NCBI GenBank assembly: GCA_036346225.1
Contig: JARFIW010001750.1
Span: 372,001-436,000 of the forward strand
DNA from: Platerodrilus igneus
Taxonomy: Eukaryota; Arthropoda; Insecta; Coleoptera; Lycidae
Reading direction: 5' to 3'
DNA: 64,000 bases
The notes under the pieces were generated by a model, which saw only the letters and a list, made by a program, of their open reading frames with translations, made no database searches and had not been told where the DNA came from. The position numbers and the translations under genes were made by a program. Numbering within the stretch: the first letter of the stretch is position 1; each line of letters starts with the position of its first letter. Shown in pieces: positions 44,954-56,567 of this stretch.

Positions 44954-46166
44954 CCCTTCTCCAGAGTCTTTACGCTCGAACGAGTCCCGCGATAGACTTT
45001 TTGAGGTTAGATTACTTTTAGAAATGGATATAATTATTAAAAAGGTGGGTGTTTATCTATACTCTCTACTTAGGACATTAATTTCGGCCAGAACCTGTGC
45101 ATATTTTAGCGCTGTATTTCTAGTTCGCGACTTGCCACTAGGGAAATGTAAGGCGATTTTTACATGCACTCTTATGGAGCATCCGTTATTTTTCGCATCA
45201 ATAATTATAATTTCGAATTTTATTCAAAATTTCAGTCATTGGAAGTTGAAATATACACAAATTCTTAACAATTACCAATTTAATACTCCCGTATTCCTAT
45301 AAAAATTTCAAAATTATTAAAGAATCAAAATAGCATGCTGGGCGATGTAACTATACATAAATAATATTTATTCAAAGCACTTTTAGAGCATTTTATGATA
45401 TAAATACAGAATGTTTTATCTCCCGTAAAACTAGTTTTCAGGAGATCAATTTAAAGTTATTGTTAATTTATGTAGTTAAGTCTTATACTATAAAAATTAA
45501 AAATTTTAAAACTTTTCAAAATTATTTAAATGTTTGGAGTCTTCATTTGTGAGAATTTGAAAATAAACTGGTTTTGAATATAACATAAATCAAAGATACC
45601 ATACAGCATTATTTATTATATGCAAACATTTTGGAATCAAAACAGGTATATAGGTATATTTCAATTTCTAAGTACTTTATATAGCTTGTATCCACTTTTA
45701 TAATGTTTCCACATCCTACAAGGACATGTATTTAGAAACTCAATAGTACCACTAAGCACCAAAAGTATCTTGGGAGCAGAATAACTACTTCTCCTTATGT
45801 GTTTGAATGATTTATATACGGATTTACACCCAGGGACAAAACAACACTTCACATTTTATATCTATAGATAAATTATAGGCCGCAAGTTTTACACACTATT
45901 GACTATCACAACTATAAGGTACCAAATATGATAATCTTAGTCTAATTAGACCTTACAATTTTATAAAAATGCGATTAGAATACTGATACGACAAAAGAAA
46001 CAATAGAAAATTGACCCTTCTTTTCCCTAGCGGCAACATTATTAGCTAGAGATTATTTGTCACAATTTTATAGTATTGCAAAGATAGGGAGATTAACGTC
46101 CTAAGTAGAGGGTTTCATAACAGTAACCTAAACGAGAACTCTGAGCGTAAAGACTCGGGAGGAGGG
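44954..46166. mobile_element. TTAA-flanked, piggyBac-like non-autonomous element
   Basis: Terminal inverted repeats start CCCTTCTCCAGAGTCTTTAC (left) and CCCTCCTCCCGAGTCTTTAC (right, complement). TTAA lies directly outside each end (44950-44953 and 46167-46170), the duplication signature of piggyBac. A second inner inverted repeat, CTCTACTTAGGAC, lies at about 45065 and 46105. The 1.2-kb interior has no piggyBac transposase. A minus-strand 63-codon frame (45661-45852) starts MKCCFVPGCKSVYKS, faintly like a THAP finger start, but the rest of a finger is absent. Confidence 0.75.
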
Positions 46167-46849
46167 TTAAGAAAAAAATTACTGCATATTAGGGAATAGT
46201 GATGTTTTTAGGTTGAACTGAAAACACTGTGTTACATCCTCTTCTAAAGATTTCTTACTTCCTCCATTTCCCATCCCAGGATTGTTGAGATTTTAAAACA
46301 GCTATACCAGATTAGCAAACAATTTTTTGACTATATTTCAAAAACTACAAGGAAATTCTTTCCTAATTATAAAGTTCATACTGAAAACTATCAGTTACCT
46401 AAGAAAAGTTTAACATTACCTAACAACAGGTAAATATAAAAATCTAGATAAAATGGTGTACAGATTGAAACTGCAAACACAAATATTTAAATTTACCGCT
46501 AAAAATGTACCCCAAGTATATAGGCAACCTTTCATATCCCTCTAAAAAATTTTTGTATTGTACATTTGCTTTTTAATTCACTCCTATTACAAACATACTA
46601 TAGAGTTGGCTAATGCAGACAATTCATTTGATAACGTTTTAAAGTAGTCATTCGGTATTAATTTTTCTGAATAATAAAGTTTAATTCTGGATTTTTTTGT
46701 TATTAAATATTAATATAACATACAGTATGTGTTTTAATTCAGTACAAGAGTGTGGATATTCGGTTTTCTTTTCAAAGGTAGTATAGTGAGATCTTGATAA
46801 ATAGTCGGTTATTTTATTACGATACATTTTTCTAGAATGTGATGCATCT

Positions 46850-46975
46850 CAATCTGACAAGACCAAATTGCCATTAATAATCAAAGACGAAAGCCCAAGT
46901 GCTTTAGTGCGAAAGCTTTAGTTTGTGATTATTAATGGTATATAATTTGGTCGAGTCTAATTTTAGAGCACTAGC
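46850..46975. repeat. Imperfect hairpin (inverted repeat)
   Basis: Arms GACCAAATT...CATTAATAATCA...CGAAAGC and its inverted counterpart, GCTTTAGTTTGTGATTATTA followed by ATAATTTGGTC, form an imperfect stem with a short loop near 46910. It may be a small MITE or the remnant of one. Confidence 0.6.
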
Positions 46976-47592
46976 GGAAAATTAATACAATAAATTAGCC
47001 ACTAATTCATCAAGGTTGCAATGTATTTTAAAAAATTATTTTTTGAAACAAGTTATTACTACACTACTATCTTAAACAGAAGCACGTTTACGTAAATATG
47101 AGTTACTGAATTGAAATTCCGCGGCTTCTACAATTTGACTATTTTAGTAGGATCAATGTTATTTATTGTTTCAAATTGCAACTACGAACATGATTTGCCA
47201 AAAATTAAAATTTGGCAGGCGAAGAAAATAATCATAAGTTCACTTTTAACATCTCTGTAGAACCTAAGATTACTAGTGGTACTGATCCCTGTTTTAGACT
47301 TTATTTTTGATGTAACTGAATATTCTTGAAAGATTTCTGTATATTTGAACGCATTTCAAGTCGTTTATAGGGAAAACCAGTTTTATAGGTTAAAGATCAT
47401 AATATGGCGAATTGAATGTCAAAGGTGTTGATATTACTAGTAAATACCGCAAAGACAAATTTAACAAAATATTTGTGTTTATTGGTATTTCCCGGTTGTT
47501 TAAGTCGGTGATCATTTTTCAGAAGTGCTATTTAATTTAAATTCATATTAATATATTTGTTGTTAAACAGTGGAAGTTCATTCAAAATAATC
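46976..47592. other. Upstream region of the NEURL2-like gene
   Basis: AT-rich, no coding. A plausible 5' UTR splice acceptor (TTGTTAAACAG, ending at 47570) lies 22 bp before the chosen start codon, so an untranslated upstream exon is likely. Confidence 0.35.
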
Positions 47593-48381
47593 ATGATAAA
47601 ATTTCATCCAAACCATGGTGACAATATCATTTTATCAGAAGGCAACACTGTGGCTTATAGACAAGCAAGTTTCGCCGATGCTATAACCCTCAGTGATAAG
47701 CCTTTGAAACCTTTTGAAATATTTTTATTAGAAATAGAACAAACTGAACGAGGGTGGAGTGGTCATATGCGCTTAGGTCTTACTCAAATAGATCCACTAG
47801 CAATGTTTCAGCAAGGCGTTCCTCAGTATGCTCTTCCGGATTTGGTGAATAATGGAACGTCTTGGGTTTTCAGTATCACCAAAACCCATAAGACCATGTT
47901 TGACTTTGAGCGTGCCCATAATATTGAAAATGGTAGAAGTGGCGCTCTAAGACAGTCTATTCTTTCAATTCCTTATGAAGCATTAAAACCTATTAAAATA
48001 GAAGGTGATAAGTACGCTACTGATATTGGTAGTCGTGTAGGTGTCATGTATGTTCCTACAAATGATACAGAAGCAGATATGCATTTTATTATTAACGGCG
48101 AAGATTTTGGTGCATGTGTAAAGCGAATACCTTATAAGGACAAACCGCTTCATGCTGTTATAGATGTTTATGGTAGCACTAAAAAAGTTCGGATTATAAA
48201 AGTTTTTGAAGGTAGGAGAATTTATGTAATTCAGAGTAGCCTACTTAGAAGTTCTATTTCAGTGCAAAGCTTGCAGTCGGTATGCAGGGACGTGATTCAT
48301 GCAACGCTTACGATATCTGAAATACAAGCATTGCCTGTACCGGAAGTCATCAAAAGCTTTTTGTTACATCTAAAGCATTAA
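47593..48381 (+). CDS. NEURL2: Neuralized-like protein 2 (NHR domain plus SOCS box)
   Basis: 262-residue intact protein, close to the length of vertebrate NEURL2. Such proteins act as substrate-recognition parts of Cullin-RING E3 ubiquitin ligases. The Neuralized homology repeat spans about residues 3-195: [11 protein letters not shown] near the start, [40 protein letters not shown] and the very characteristic [14 protein letters not shown], followed by [16 protein letters not shown]. Residues about 222-260 form a SOCS box (LQSVCRDVI, then [15 protein letters not shown]), which would bind Elongin B/C. I start at ATG 47593 because the homology begins four residues later and an acceptor-like TTAAACAG lies just upstream. 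It is the only intact host gene in the window; its coding region has no intron. Confidence 0.93.
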   Translation: MIKFHPNHGDNIILSEGNTVAYRQASFADAITLSDKPLKPFEIFLLEIEQTERGWSGHMRLGLTQIDPLAMFQQGVPQYALPDLVNNGTSWVFSITKTHKTMFDFERAHNIENGRSGALRQSILSIPYEALKPIKIEGDKYATDIGSRVGVMYVPTNDTEADMHFIINGEDFGACVKRIPYKDKPLHAVIDVYGSTKKVRIIKVFEGRRIYVIQSSLLRSSISVQSLQSVCRDVIHATLTISEIQALPVPEVIKSFLLHLKH

Positions 48382-49192
48382 GGTTAATAGTTTAGCATTT
48401 GTTATAAAATATAAATTTAACTTGTAAGTATATTAATTAGAACTGTTTGGTGGTACATATTGGCGGAGCGAGACCTAAATTTGAAGTGGGTAAGACGAGT
48501 TGGGAGATTCTCGTGGCGAGGCAGCCATTTGAGGATTGATTGCTTTGATTGCAAGCTTCTTATTTGAAGAAAACAATCTTTTTGTTGAAAAAAAGGGATA
48601 AAAATGTTGTGTTTATTTATATACAGGACGATTTAATTTCAAGGAACACCGTTCATATCTTGTTTGCTATATGAGATAGATGATAGATTTAAATTTGGCA
48701 GTTTTTAAATTTTATAATGTTAAAGAGTTGGTCAAGAAATTTGCTTTATGTGCATTGGTATTGCAAATAATTAAACTCTTATCTTCTGTAAAAATTATAA
48801 CATCAAGTATTCCATGAAATCTTTTTTTAAGTCAACACTAATGTTTCCTTAAAATACTCTCTGTATGTTTATTGTGGTTTGTTTCATATTTTTCTTAATC
48901 TTCTTTGGGAATTAAACCATTCATAGTTGTTAAAATCGTCTTTATTTACGTTTCAATCCATGACCTAAGATAATTGTTAAAATAATGTTTCCTTGTCTTG
49001 TCACATTTTAATTTTGAGGTTCGTTTTAAAGAAGGGTAGGGTTTGGTTTTAGGAACTTGTCAAATTTTATTTAAAAAATATGGCAATGACTCGGAAAGGC
49101 ATACTTTTCAAAATATAATAGAAAAATTTTTTAAAAATTTAGAATTCTAAAAAAGTTTTCACACATGAATCCAATCATTCAAGTTCTCTTGG
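48382..49192. other. Downstream flank of NEURL2-like gene, no gene seen
   Basis: AT-rich, with one more GC-balanced patch at 48460-48545 that I cannot assign. No canonical polyadenylation hexamer is close to the stop codon. Confidence 0.35.
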
Positions 49193-49420
49193 TAGTGAAA
49201 CATTTCGACAATTAACCTAAGTTTAAACCTTAAACTATTTTCGTACATATACTTTTCGATTATTTTGTCTAGTACTAAAACATTTCGACAACTAACCTAA
49301 GCTGGAACCTTGGCACTGTTTTTGCATCAATACTATTTTTGCACATGTACTTTTCGATTATTGTGTCTTAGTAGTAAAACATTTCGACTGCTAACCTAAG
49401 TTAAAACCTCAACATTACAT
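49193..49420. repeat. Three tandem repeats of 80-100 bp
   Basis: Units starting TAGTGAAACATTTCGAC (49193), TACTAAAACATTTCGAC (49274) and TAGTAAAACATTTCGAC (49372) share the following CTAACCTAAG and the ACTTTTCGATTATT segment. The second unit has an internal partial duplication (CATCAATACTATTTTTG); the third is incomplete. Confidence 0.8.
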
Positions 49421-49588
49421 ACCACTGACAATAATTAACCATGTATGAAAATAGTGTTGAGATTACCATAAATAGATTGATCGATATTTATTTAATTCAT
49501 CCAGTATCTATTGACTACAATTATTATAGATAGGATATGTCAAAAAAATTTATAAAAAACCTAAGATAGCATTAGAAATAAAAATGTA

Positions 49589-49804
49589 TGCAGGGTGATT
49601 CACAACTTCATAGAAATATTTTAACGGATACTTAAGAAAGGGACGTAGATTCATATTTACGAAGAAAAAAAATTTTCTTAAAAACTAAAAACCCAAAATT
49701 TGAAGTGAAATTTTTAAGAAAGAGTGTAGATGTATTGTAGGGAGGTGACAGACACACCATATTTTCTATCAGTAGTTCATTGTATCGTACGAAGTTGTGA
49801 TTCA
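49589..49804 (+). repeat. Left terminal inverted repeat of the mariner-like element
   Basis: Pairs with 60581-60818. Both begin CAGGGTGATTCA, both contain AAGAAAGGGAC and AAGAAAGAGTGTA blocks, and both end at GAAGTTGTGATTCA. The right copy has an extra piece of about 20 bp. Confidence 0.85.
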
Positions 49805-50190
49805 GGGTTTTCTCAACTGTATAGGGATCCGTTAACTGATGGTAATAATAGGGGCATAGAGTAGGATTTCTGCAAATAGTGTGAATTTATAAGTGACTGA
49901 TGACCTTAGGCTACGCTCGGTAAACATTGAAAGGGTTGGTGGCATTGAGCGGCCTATAATTAAAGAATAACTACGTTGCACTGGGGTTATAAACTTTAAA
50001 TCGTAATCCCTATCCTAAACAAGCTTACCTGAAACATAAACATGTCATCTTTTCAAGAAATTTACTATGTTGGTTAGTTTTAGTAACAAAGGGTGTAATA
50101 TTATTCTACGCATTATGATACGACTTAAATGCTCCTGCATTATGTATTGTTTTTAGTCTGTTAGAAGCAGTCGCTTACAACAAACGTTAT

Positions 50191-50562
50191 TGGTGTGGCA
50201 AAAGGGGGAGTGGACTGTATAAGGTATAGCGTATAAAAAAATTAATTAAATTTTGGGTTGAATTGCCTGCGGGTAAGGGATTGAAATTTTGACTTAAGTG
50301 CTTGTAGCTAGTTATACAATGTTACATACATGCAAGACAAACACACAAAAAAAACTTATCCCAATTTTCTTATTAATGGGCACTTGCGTTGCGGAGGTAG
50401 GCGATTCTCACAGCGAGCGGTTTACAATTGAATGTCCAATTCTCTACTACGACTGGCCGCTTTATCTTTCGGAGCGTTATCAATTTCAAACCGGCCGTAT
50501 TAGGAAATTGTAGTATGAATTTATGCGCGCGACAATTGCCTATATGTAAATTTGCCAAACTA
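50191..50562 (-). repeat. Bel-Pao 3' LTR (372 bp)
   Basis: Starts TGGTG and ends CAAACTA on the plus strand, the expected terminal CA mutated to TA. It is intact relative to the interrupted partner at 56169-59261, with about a few percent differences. Confidence 0.85.
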
Positions 50563-50819
50563 TGCTCCCCGCTTTGAAAAGTTGACAGACACTTTCAAAC
50601 CTCAAATATAAAGAGGATTGACAAAGATACAAAAAAATATAAATTAAAAAGAGCGAGAGACAAAAAATAAAGTGCATCCCCAAAGAACAGGAAAATAATT
50701 TCTAAATAAATTTAAATTAAGCGTTGTGCAAAAAAGACAAATAAAATATTACTGCAAAAAAATAAACTTTGTCTTTTAGAGTAAATAAGCGGTTTTAAAA
50801 AATAAAATATATCATTGTC

Positions 50820-51967
50820 TTATTGCGTAGGAAGCAGAAACAATTTAACAACAGGACGTTTAAACACGCCTGATATAGTTTTAACAGATGTTACTCTGGC
50901 AACATTATCGCTGCCTGGAAATTGTTCTTGTATTACGCCTAAAGGCCAATGAAGCGGAGGAATATTCTCTTGATCAATCACAACCACAGTACCAACTTTC
51001 ACAGGATTTGAACCAGTACACCATTTTTGGCGGGTTTGAAGAGTATGCAAATACTCGCGTCTTCATCTTTTCCAGTAAGACACTATAAGACTGTCTAAAA
51101 GATTTTTGCGATGGATAATGTTAAGATCAGACAGATCGCATCCAGGTAAAAACTGAATGGGTGTGGACAATAAAAAATGGGATGGCGTCGGAGCTTCGGA
51201 ATAAGGATCATCAGATAGTAAGCAGAGCGGACGCGAATTAAGTAAGCATTCAATCTGTGCCAGAACAGTTATCATTTCTTCATAGGATAGCAATTGCTTA
51301 CCTATAACGCGAAATAAATGAATTTTGCAACTTTTAATGTTACTCTCCCAGAGATTGATCCAAAATGTGGTGCGCGAGGAGGAATTGTTTTCCATTCAAT
51401 GCGGCAATTAATTAATTCTTGTTACAACTCTGTATTGTATTCCACCGAAACTAAAAAATTGTAAATTTCATTTAAGCATGCCTTGACTCCTACAAAATTA
51501 GTTGCATTGTCTGAGTACGTGCAAGATACGGGACCGCGGCGTGAAATAAAGCGCGAAAATGCAGCAAGAAAACAATTTGTTGTTAAATCAGAAGCCAATT
51601 CTATATGTATGTCTTTTGTGGTCAAACAAATAAATAATCAAATATATGCTTTTTGCGCTTGAATTCCCCGGTGACGGGAAAGTGTAATGCTAAATGGGCC
51701 GACGTAATCAACACCTGTGTGTACAAAAGCCTTTGCTTCGCATACACGGAAGGCTGGAAGATCGGCCAGTTTGGGTGCAGGGTGTGAAGGGGATAATCGA
51801 AAACAAGCGTTACATAAGTGAACCCGCTTTCTGATTAAGCGTCTAGCAGAAAGAATCCAAAAGCGATTGCAAAGAATTGGCATTAAAAGACTAGAGCCTG
51901 TATGACAATTGATTTTATGATAATGGTCTATTATCAAATTGAAGACGTGGTCATTTTTAGGGAGCAA
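50820..51967 (-). pseudogene. Bel-Pao integrase and C-terminal domain
   Basis: N-terminal zinc-binding region LIIDHYHKINCHTGSSLL with RVHLCNACFRLSP, then core VHTGVDYVGPFSITLSRH (first catalytic Asp). A stop or shift near 51638 is followed by IHIELASDLTTNCFLAAFSR and CTYSDNATNFVG (second Asp). Another shift leads to NLWESNIKSCKIHLFRVIGK (Glu) and AQIECLLNSRPLCLLSDDP. The last open piece, 50820-51050, has VKVGTVVVIDQENIPPLHWP and GVIQEQFPGSDNVARV, the chromodomain-like C-terminal region. Catalytic residues are all visible but spread over four frames. Confidence 0.85.
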
Positions 51968-52067
51968 AACGGGGTGCTGACTTTCAAAGGGAATATCCGC
52001 TTTGGACAGCCTACCTTCAATGCGAATAATTTGAGCTTCATCTTCACCTTGCGGGCAACTTTGAATG

Positions 52068-52942
52068 CTACAGTTTTCTTAATTCGTCCCTAAAATGTAC
52101 ATTTTGAATCATTCGAACAATATACTTTTCAGCGACAAGAATATCGGAAACATGAATTTTTTTTGATTGCGGAATTATTTTCAAAAAGCGAAGAATATAG
52201 ACTGTAATGCGAAGCAATTTTCTCCAGGAGGACACTCTCTGGGATAATTCATATAATACAGATTTTTCATGCTGCATTATAGCGGTTAAAGCATTTACCT
52301 TTAATTCGGGAATATTATCTTTTTCAGTAGATGAAAACAGTTGAATAGGCCATTTGGAAGAAGGTTTTTTCATCCAAGATGGACCGTTCCACCATAAATC
52401 ATTCGAAATTAGCTGCGAGGATAAAATCCCTCTAGAACGGGTGTCACTAGGATTTTGATTCCCAAAAATGTGGTAAAAATAGCAAGGATTTAAATTTTCA
52501 TGACATTGTGCAATACGATTACTAACAAAAATTGACCAACAATGTAAAGAATGAATTCAGGACAGTGCGATAGTGGAGTCGGAGAAAGCATATATATTAG
52601 CAATGGGTGTATTCTAGGATGATAAATATTATAAATAACTTTTACAAGTTTAGACATCAGAACATTAGAACATAGTTCTAACCTTGGATGCGTAGCTATT
52701 TTAACAGGAGATACCTTCGATTTTGAACAAAGAAGTTGCATCTCAATATTTCCATCAGGTTGTATAACATGTAAATAAACCACACATCTGTAAGCTTCCA
52801 AACTAGCGTTGCAGAAAACTACAATGTTAACAACAGAATTTTTAGTAACTCCAACATGTCGAGGAATTGTTATTTTAGAAATAAGAGATTTCTTGCTGAA
52901 GTAGCGTAAATCGTTTAGTAATAATGGAAGGTGGATGTTCAT
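52068..52942 (-). pseudogene. Bel-Pao RNase H region
   Basis: Contains ITIPRHVGVTKN, VFCNASLEAYRCVVYLHV (the usual catalytic Asp of FCDAS is Asn here), KVSPVKIATHPRLELCSNVL and, after a break around 52490, the downstream linker PSSKWPIQLFSSTEKDNIPE with WRKLLRITVYILRFLK. This is the part of Bel-Pao pol between reverse transcriptase and integrase. Stop codons and frame changes at about 52400 and 52490. Confidence 0.75.
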
Positions 52943-53014
52943 CCCAGCCCACCTTACTTTTCCATAACTCTTCGATTAATAATTTAGCATATAGAATAAT
53001 AGGTGAAACCAACC

Positions 53015-53689
53015 CTAGCACATCAAATAAATGTGCAACAAATGACAAAATATTGCGCTTCGTACAAGTGATTTCGGATTCAAATTGAAAGTATTATTTA
53101 AAGGTAACCATAAAAGTCCAAGAACCTTTAAATTAGTGTCACAATCAGAAAAATCTAATGCAACTAGGTGCGATTTGGGAAAGTTATTTAATAAAGTAGA
53201 CGAATTAGAAGCCCACTTTATTAAATCAAAACCTCCACTTTTAAAAAATGCAATAAGTTCTTGTGCTAAAGAACTTGCGGCGCATATGTCAGAGGTCGAA
53301 TAAATCAAATCGTCCATGTACAAATAATTCTCAGCTACTTTAGCCACTGTAGGAAAACGACTAAACTCGTCTGATGACAATTGCTTAATAGTGCGCATTG
53401 CAAGATAAGGACTTGGCTTCAAGCCAAAGGCAAGGCGATTAAATTGAAAGGTGCGAACACTTTCATCTTTATTAAAACGAAACAAAATTTTTAGATATTT
53501 TTTATCTTCTTCATTTATCCCCACTTGCAAGTACATTTGTGAAATGTCTGCGATCATTGCAATAGGAAACAAACGAAAATTTAACAATAGGGAAAATAAA
53601 TCAGTTTGCAAATTGGGTCCCCTGTATAACACGTCGTTTAAGGAACACCCTATATGCGTTTTGCAACTGGCATTCAGAATAATTCTCAC
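53015..53689 (-). pseudogene. Bel-Pao reverse transcriptase (open fragment)
   Basis: 224-codon uninterrupted frame. It reads MRIILNASCKTHIGCSLNDV, RGPNLQTDLFSLLLNFRLFP, IAMIADISQMYLQVGINEED (catalytic Asp), TFQFNRLAFGLKPSPYLAMR and NYLYMDDLIYSTSD (intact YMDD), ending in the thumb region FDLIKWASNSSTLLNNFPKS. This is the best-preserved domain of the element. The N-terminal fingers upstream (about 53690-54000) are in another frame. Confidence 0.88.
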
Positions 53690-54128
53690 ATTGGTAGTAA
53701 GTTTGTCTTGTGTTACTATTGCATGATGAGGAATATAATAGCTTTCCCTTAAATTTTCGAGAGAAGTTACTTCTGACGAATTACCTCTATTTAAGTAATC
53801 TATAATAATTTTTGTGTAATCTTTCCGTAAGATAGGATCCCTATAAAGCGTGCGTTCTAATGAACAAATCTGCGATATGCGACAGATGCAGAGCTACCTA
53901 AAAGCGATGAGTTTCTACAAAATGGTAATGATACTGAATATCGCCCATCAAGGTTTCTAATAATCGAGCCGGTAAACATATTTTTGCAGTGTGTTTCCTC
54001 CAGGTTCAAATTTCGTTGAACAGGAATTTCTTCCAATTCCTAAAATTTGTGTAAGAAATTTTCTAGATTACTAAATACAGTAGAATTAAAGAAATATGTA
54101 TTAGATGTACTTTGTGCTGACCCCAGGG

Positions 54129-54533
54129 TCACGCCACCCGTAAAAACATACACAAAGACCGTTTGAATGACAGGGGGAATAAGGGAGCGCAATGAATTTT
54201 ATTACCTAAGTAAACGTGCGAAAATAATTGTGCTCCTATTGCTAGATGCACTTCTCCAGGAAGATTCCAAGAAAGATCTGCAAGAGGGATTTTTTTGAGA
54301 CCTTTCACATTTTTACAATTAATAGTGTGCAATGTATTTGTAATATTGTTGACAACTAATGCCTGTATATAATATGTGTGTTGATTCATTCTAGATTCAG
54401 TGCGTAAGAAAATATAACCACGAATTGGTCTAGAAGAAGAACCAATCTCCTTTATCCATGATTTGCTTAATGATTGGATTTTTAAATTTAGGAATTCGCA
54501 ACAGTCAACCGTAATTAGATTATTTTGAGACAA
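54129..54533 (-). pseudogene. Bel-Pao protease region
   Basis: The 135-codon frame includes SRPIRGYIF, VVNNITNTLHTINCKNVKGL, IPLADLSWNLPGEVHLAIGA and LFSHVYLGNK, the pattern that follows the Asp-Gly-Gly active site in the DUF1758-type aspartic protease of Bel-Pao elements. The active-site loop itself should lie near 54540-54590, where the frame is broken and NASGECKI is the only readable piece. Confidence 0.65.
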
Positions 54534-54587
54534 GCACCTAATAATCTTGCATTCCCCACTGGCATTACGAGAATAAACTTGACCAAT

Positions 54588-55931
54588 CTATAACAAAACA
54601 GTACTATGTGGAGCTTCCACTGTAAACAATGAACTAGACGAAGGTTCTGCACATTGTGCGACTTGAGTTGATGAAATATTAGTTACAGGGTTTAAGCGGA
54701 ATTGTGAGTTACTTTCATGTGTGTCCTTAAAATTATTATGAGAACGATTTTTCACAGCAATAGAAGCTGTTGTGTTAAAATGGACGTTTTTTGAAAACAA
54801 AGAAGCGTATGGTGTCGCTTTTGGCAATTATGACAAACATTTTTTGACGTGTAGTCAAGTGCGGAATGTATCAAGCTTAGACAATTTACACATCCGTGTT
54901 TTGATTTTATAAACTCTAATCTTGATTGTATAGAAGACATATTGTGAAATTTTGGACAATCATAAAGTTTATTATGACCATCTGTATTACAAATAACACA
55001 ACAAGACATAGCGCTTGAAATAAAAGCTTTACTTTTATAAATAGGTACATCGTTTTTGATGTTTTGCATCTTTGTTAGACTACTACTGTTATATGAGTGT
55101 ACTATGATTTTCACCTGATCTTGAACAAATTCGATAAGCGTTTTATAAGAAGGAATTTCAGAGCTTCGGACTGAAATCTTAAAGGCCTGAATGGTTTCTG
55201 AATTGAGTTTTTGGCGCCCACAATTCAAAAAAAATAAAATCTTGGAGATCTGCGATTCCAACTTGCATTAGTGCTGCAATCGAAGCTGAACATTTTCAAC
55301 AAATGCGTTTAAGTGAGTAGCGGAGCGTTAACAATTTTTCATTTGAAAAATGTTATTATGTTTATCTTGATATTTTTTAATCAAAATTTCTCATAGCATT
55401 GGTGTCTCCCGACGGGACAATACCTGCTGTTATTTTTAAAGCTGAATCGGTCAGTTTTCCCATCAAATACTGTATGTGTTGTGCATCGCTTAATTGCGGA
55501 TTCAAATGCACGTTTGCTTTAAAGGATTAATAGAGTAAACTCCAACCACTCATTTGACCGTTAAAACTAGGAATTTCTAAAGCAGGAAGGGGAACAGTAT
55601 GTTTTGCGTTTTCATTAGAACTAGTTACTTTAGTTGTACTAATTATTTTATTGCGGGTGTATTTAATACGTGAATATAAATCTTCAAAGACAATTAAGCT
55701 TTGGTAATCTGGAATAGCTTCTGGATTTAAAGTGGTTTTGCAAGTATTTATATTATCCAAAATATTTTCAAACTTAGTATATAATTCGCTTATTGACTCT
55801 GTAACAGACAAAAATTCTTCATTCGATTTACATTCAAATCTAGAGATATTTTTTGATTGATTATATATGGTATTAATATGTTCAAAAATGAGTTCCCTCT
55901 TCTTATGTAATTGTGCTAATTTTTGCTCCAT
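54588..55931 (-). pseudogene. Bel-Pao gag with zinc fingers
   Basis: Begins MEQKLAQLHKKRELIFEHIN at 55931, a helical coiled-coil N-terminus. Then VPLPALEIPSFNGQMSGWSL marks the conserved DUF1759-type start of the capsid region. A frame break at about 55527 precedes a second open part, 55261-54752, ending in zinc-finger motifs CCVICNTDGHNKLYDC and CVNC...CHNCQKRHHTLLC. A further frame, 54827-54588, carries a Ser/Thr/Asn-rich linker. Broken by at least three shifts. Confidence 0.75.
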
Positions 55932-56139
55932 TATAAATTATATAACAGAAATGAAAATATGCGATAAGGAATGTGCATATACTTTAGTGAAGCTATTTAA
56001 ATTAAAATCGGGTTTTTGGAATAAATGTGATAAGCAACAACGTGTTTGCTATTGCTAATCTCTAATAATATATTTGAAGTTAATTTTATAGCAAAGGCAA
56101 TTCATAAAATGAATATTGAAAATTGAAATGAAATTCTTA

Positions 56140-56158
56140 TCACGGGTCGATAGGACCA
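56140..56158 (-). promoter_or_regulatory. Candidate tRNA primer-binding site of the Bel-Pao
   Basis: On the minus strand TGGTCCTATCGACCCGTGA begins with the TGG complementary to tRNA CCA and resembles a T-arm complement. It lies 10 nt inside the 5' LTR rather than immediately beside it, which weakens the call. Confidence 0.35.
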
Positions 56159-56567
56159 GAATAAGGGTTGGTGTGGCAAAAGGGGGAGTGGACTGTATAA
56201 GGTATAGCGTATAAATAAATAAATTAAATTTTGGGTTGAATTGCCTGCGGGTAAGGGATTGAAATTTTGACTTAAGCGGCTGGTAGCTAGTTAAACAATG
56301 TTACATACATGCAAGACAAACACACAAAAAAACTTTCCCCAATTTTCTTATTAATGGGCACTTGTAAGTAAGTAAGTAATTTATTGTCCAACAGAAAATT
56401 CCATGAATAGGACACAATACACATTTTACAATAAAAGTATGTTTAGTGTATAAATACAATAAGATATTAATATTAATACAAATTAGCTACAATTATATAT
56501 ATAAAGTAATTTCTTAAGTACTCTCATGTTAATACATATTTTCTTTAAGCTGCAGTACGAATATAAT

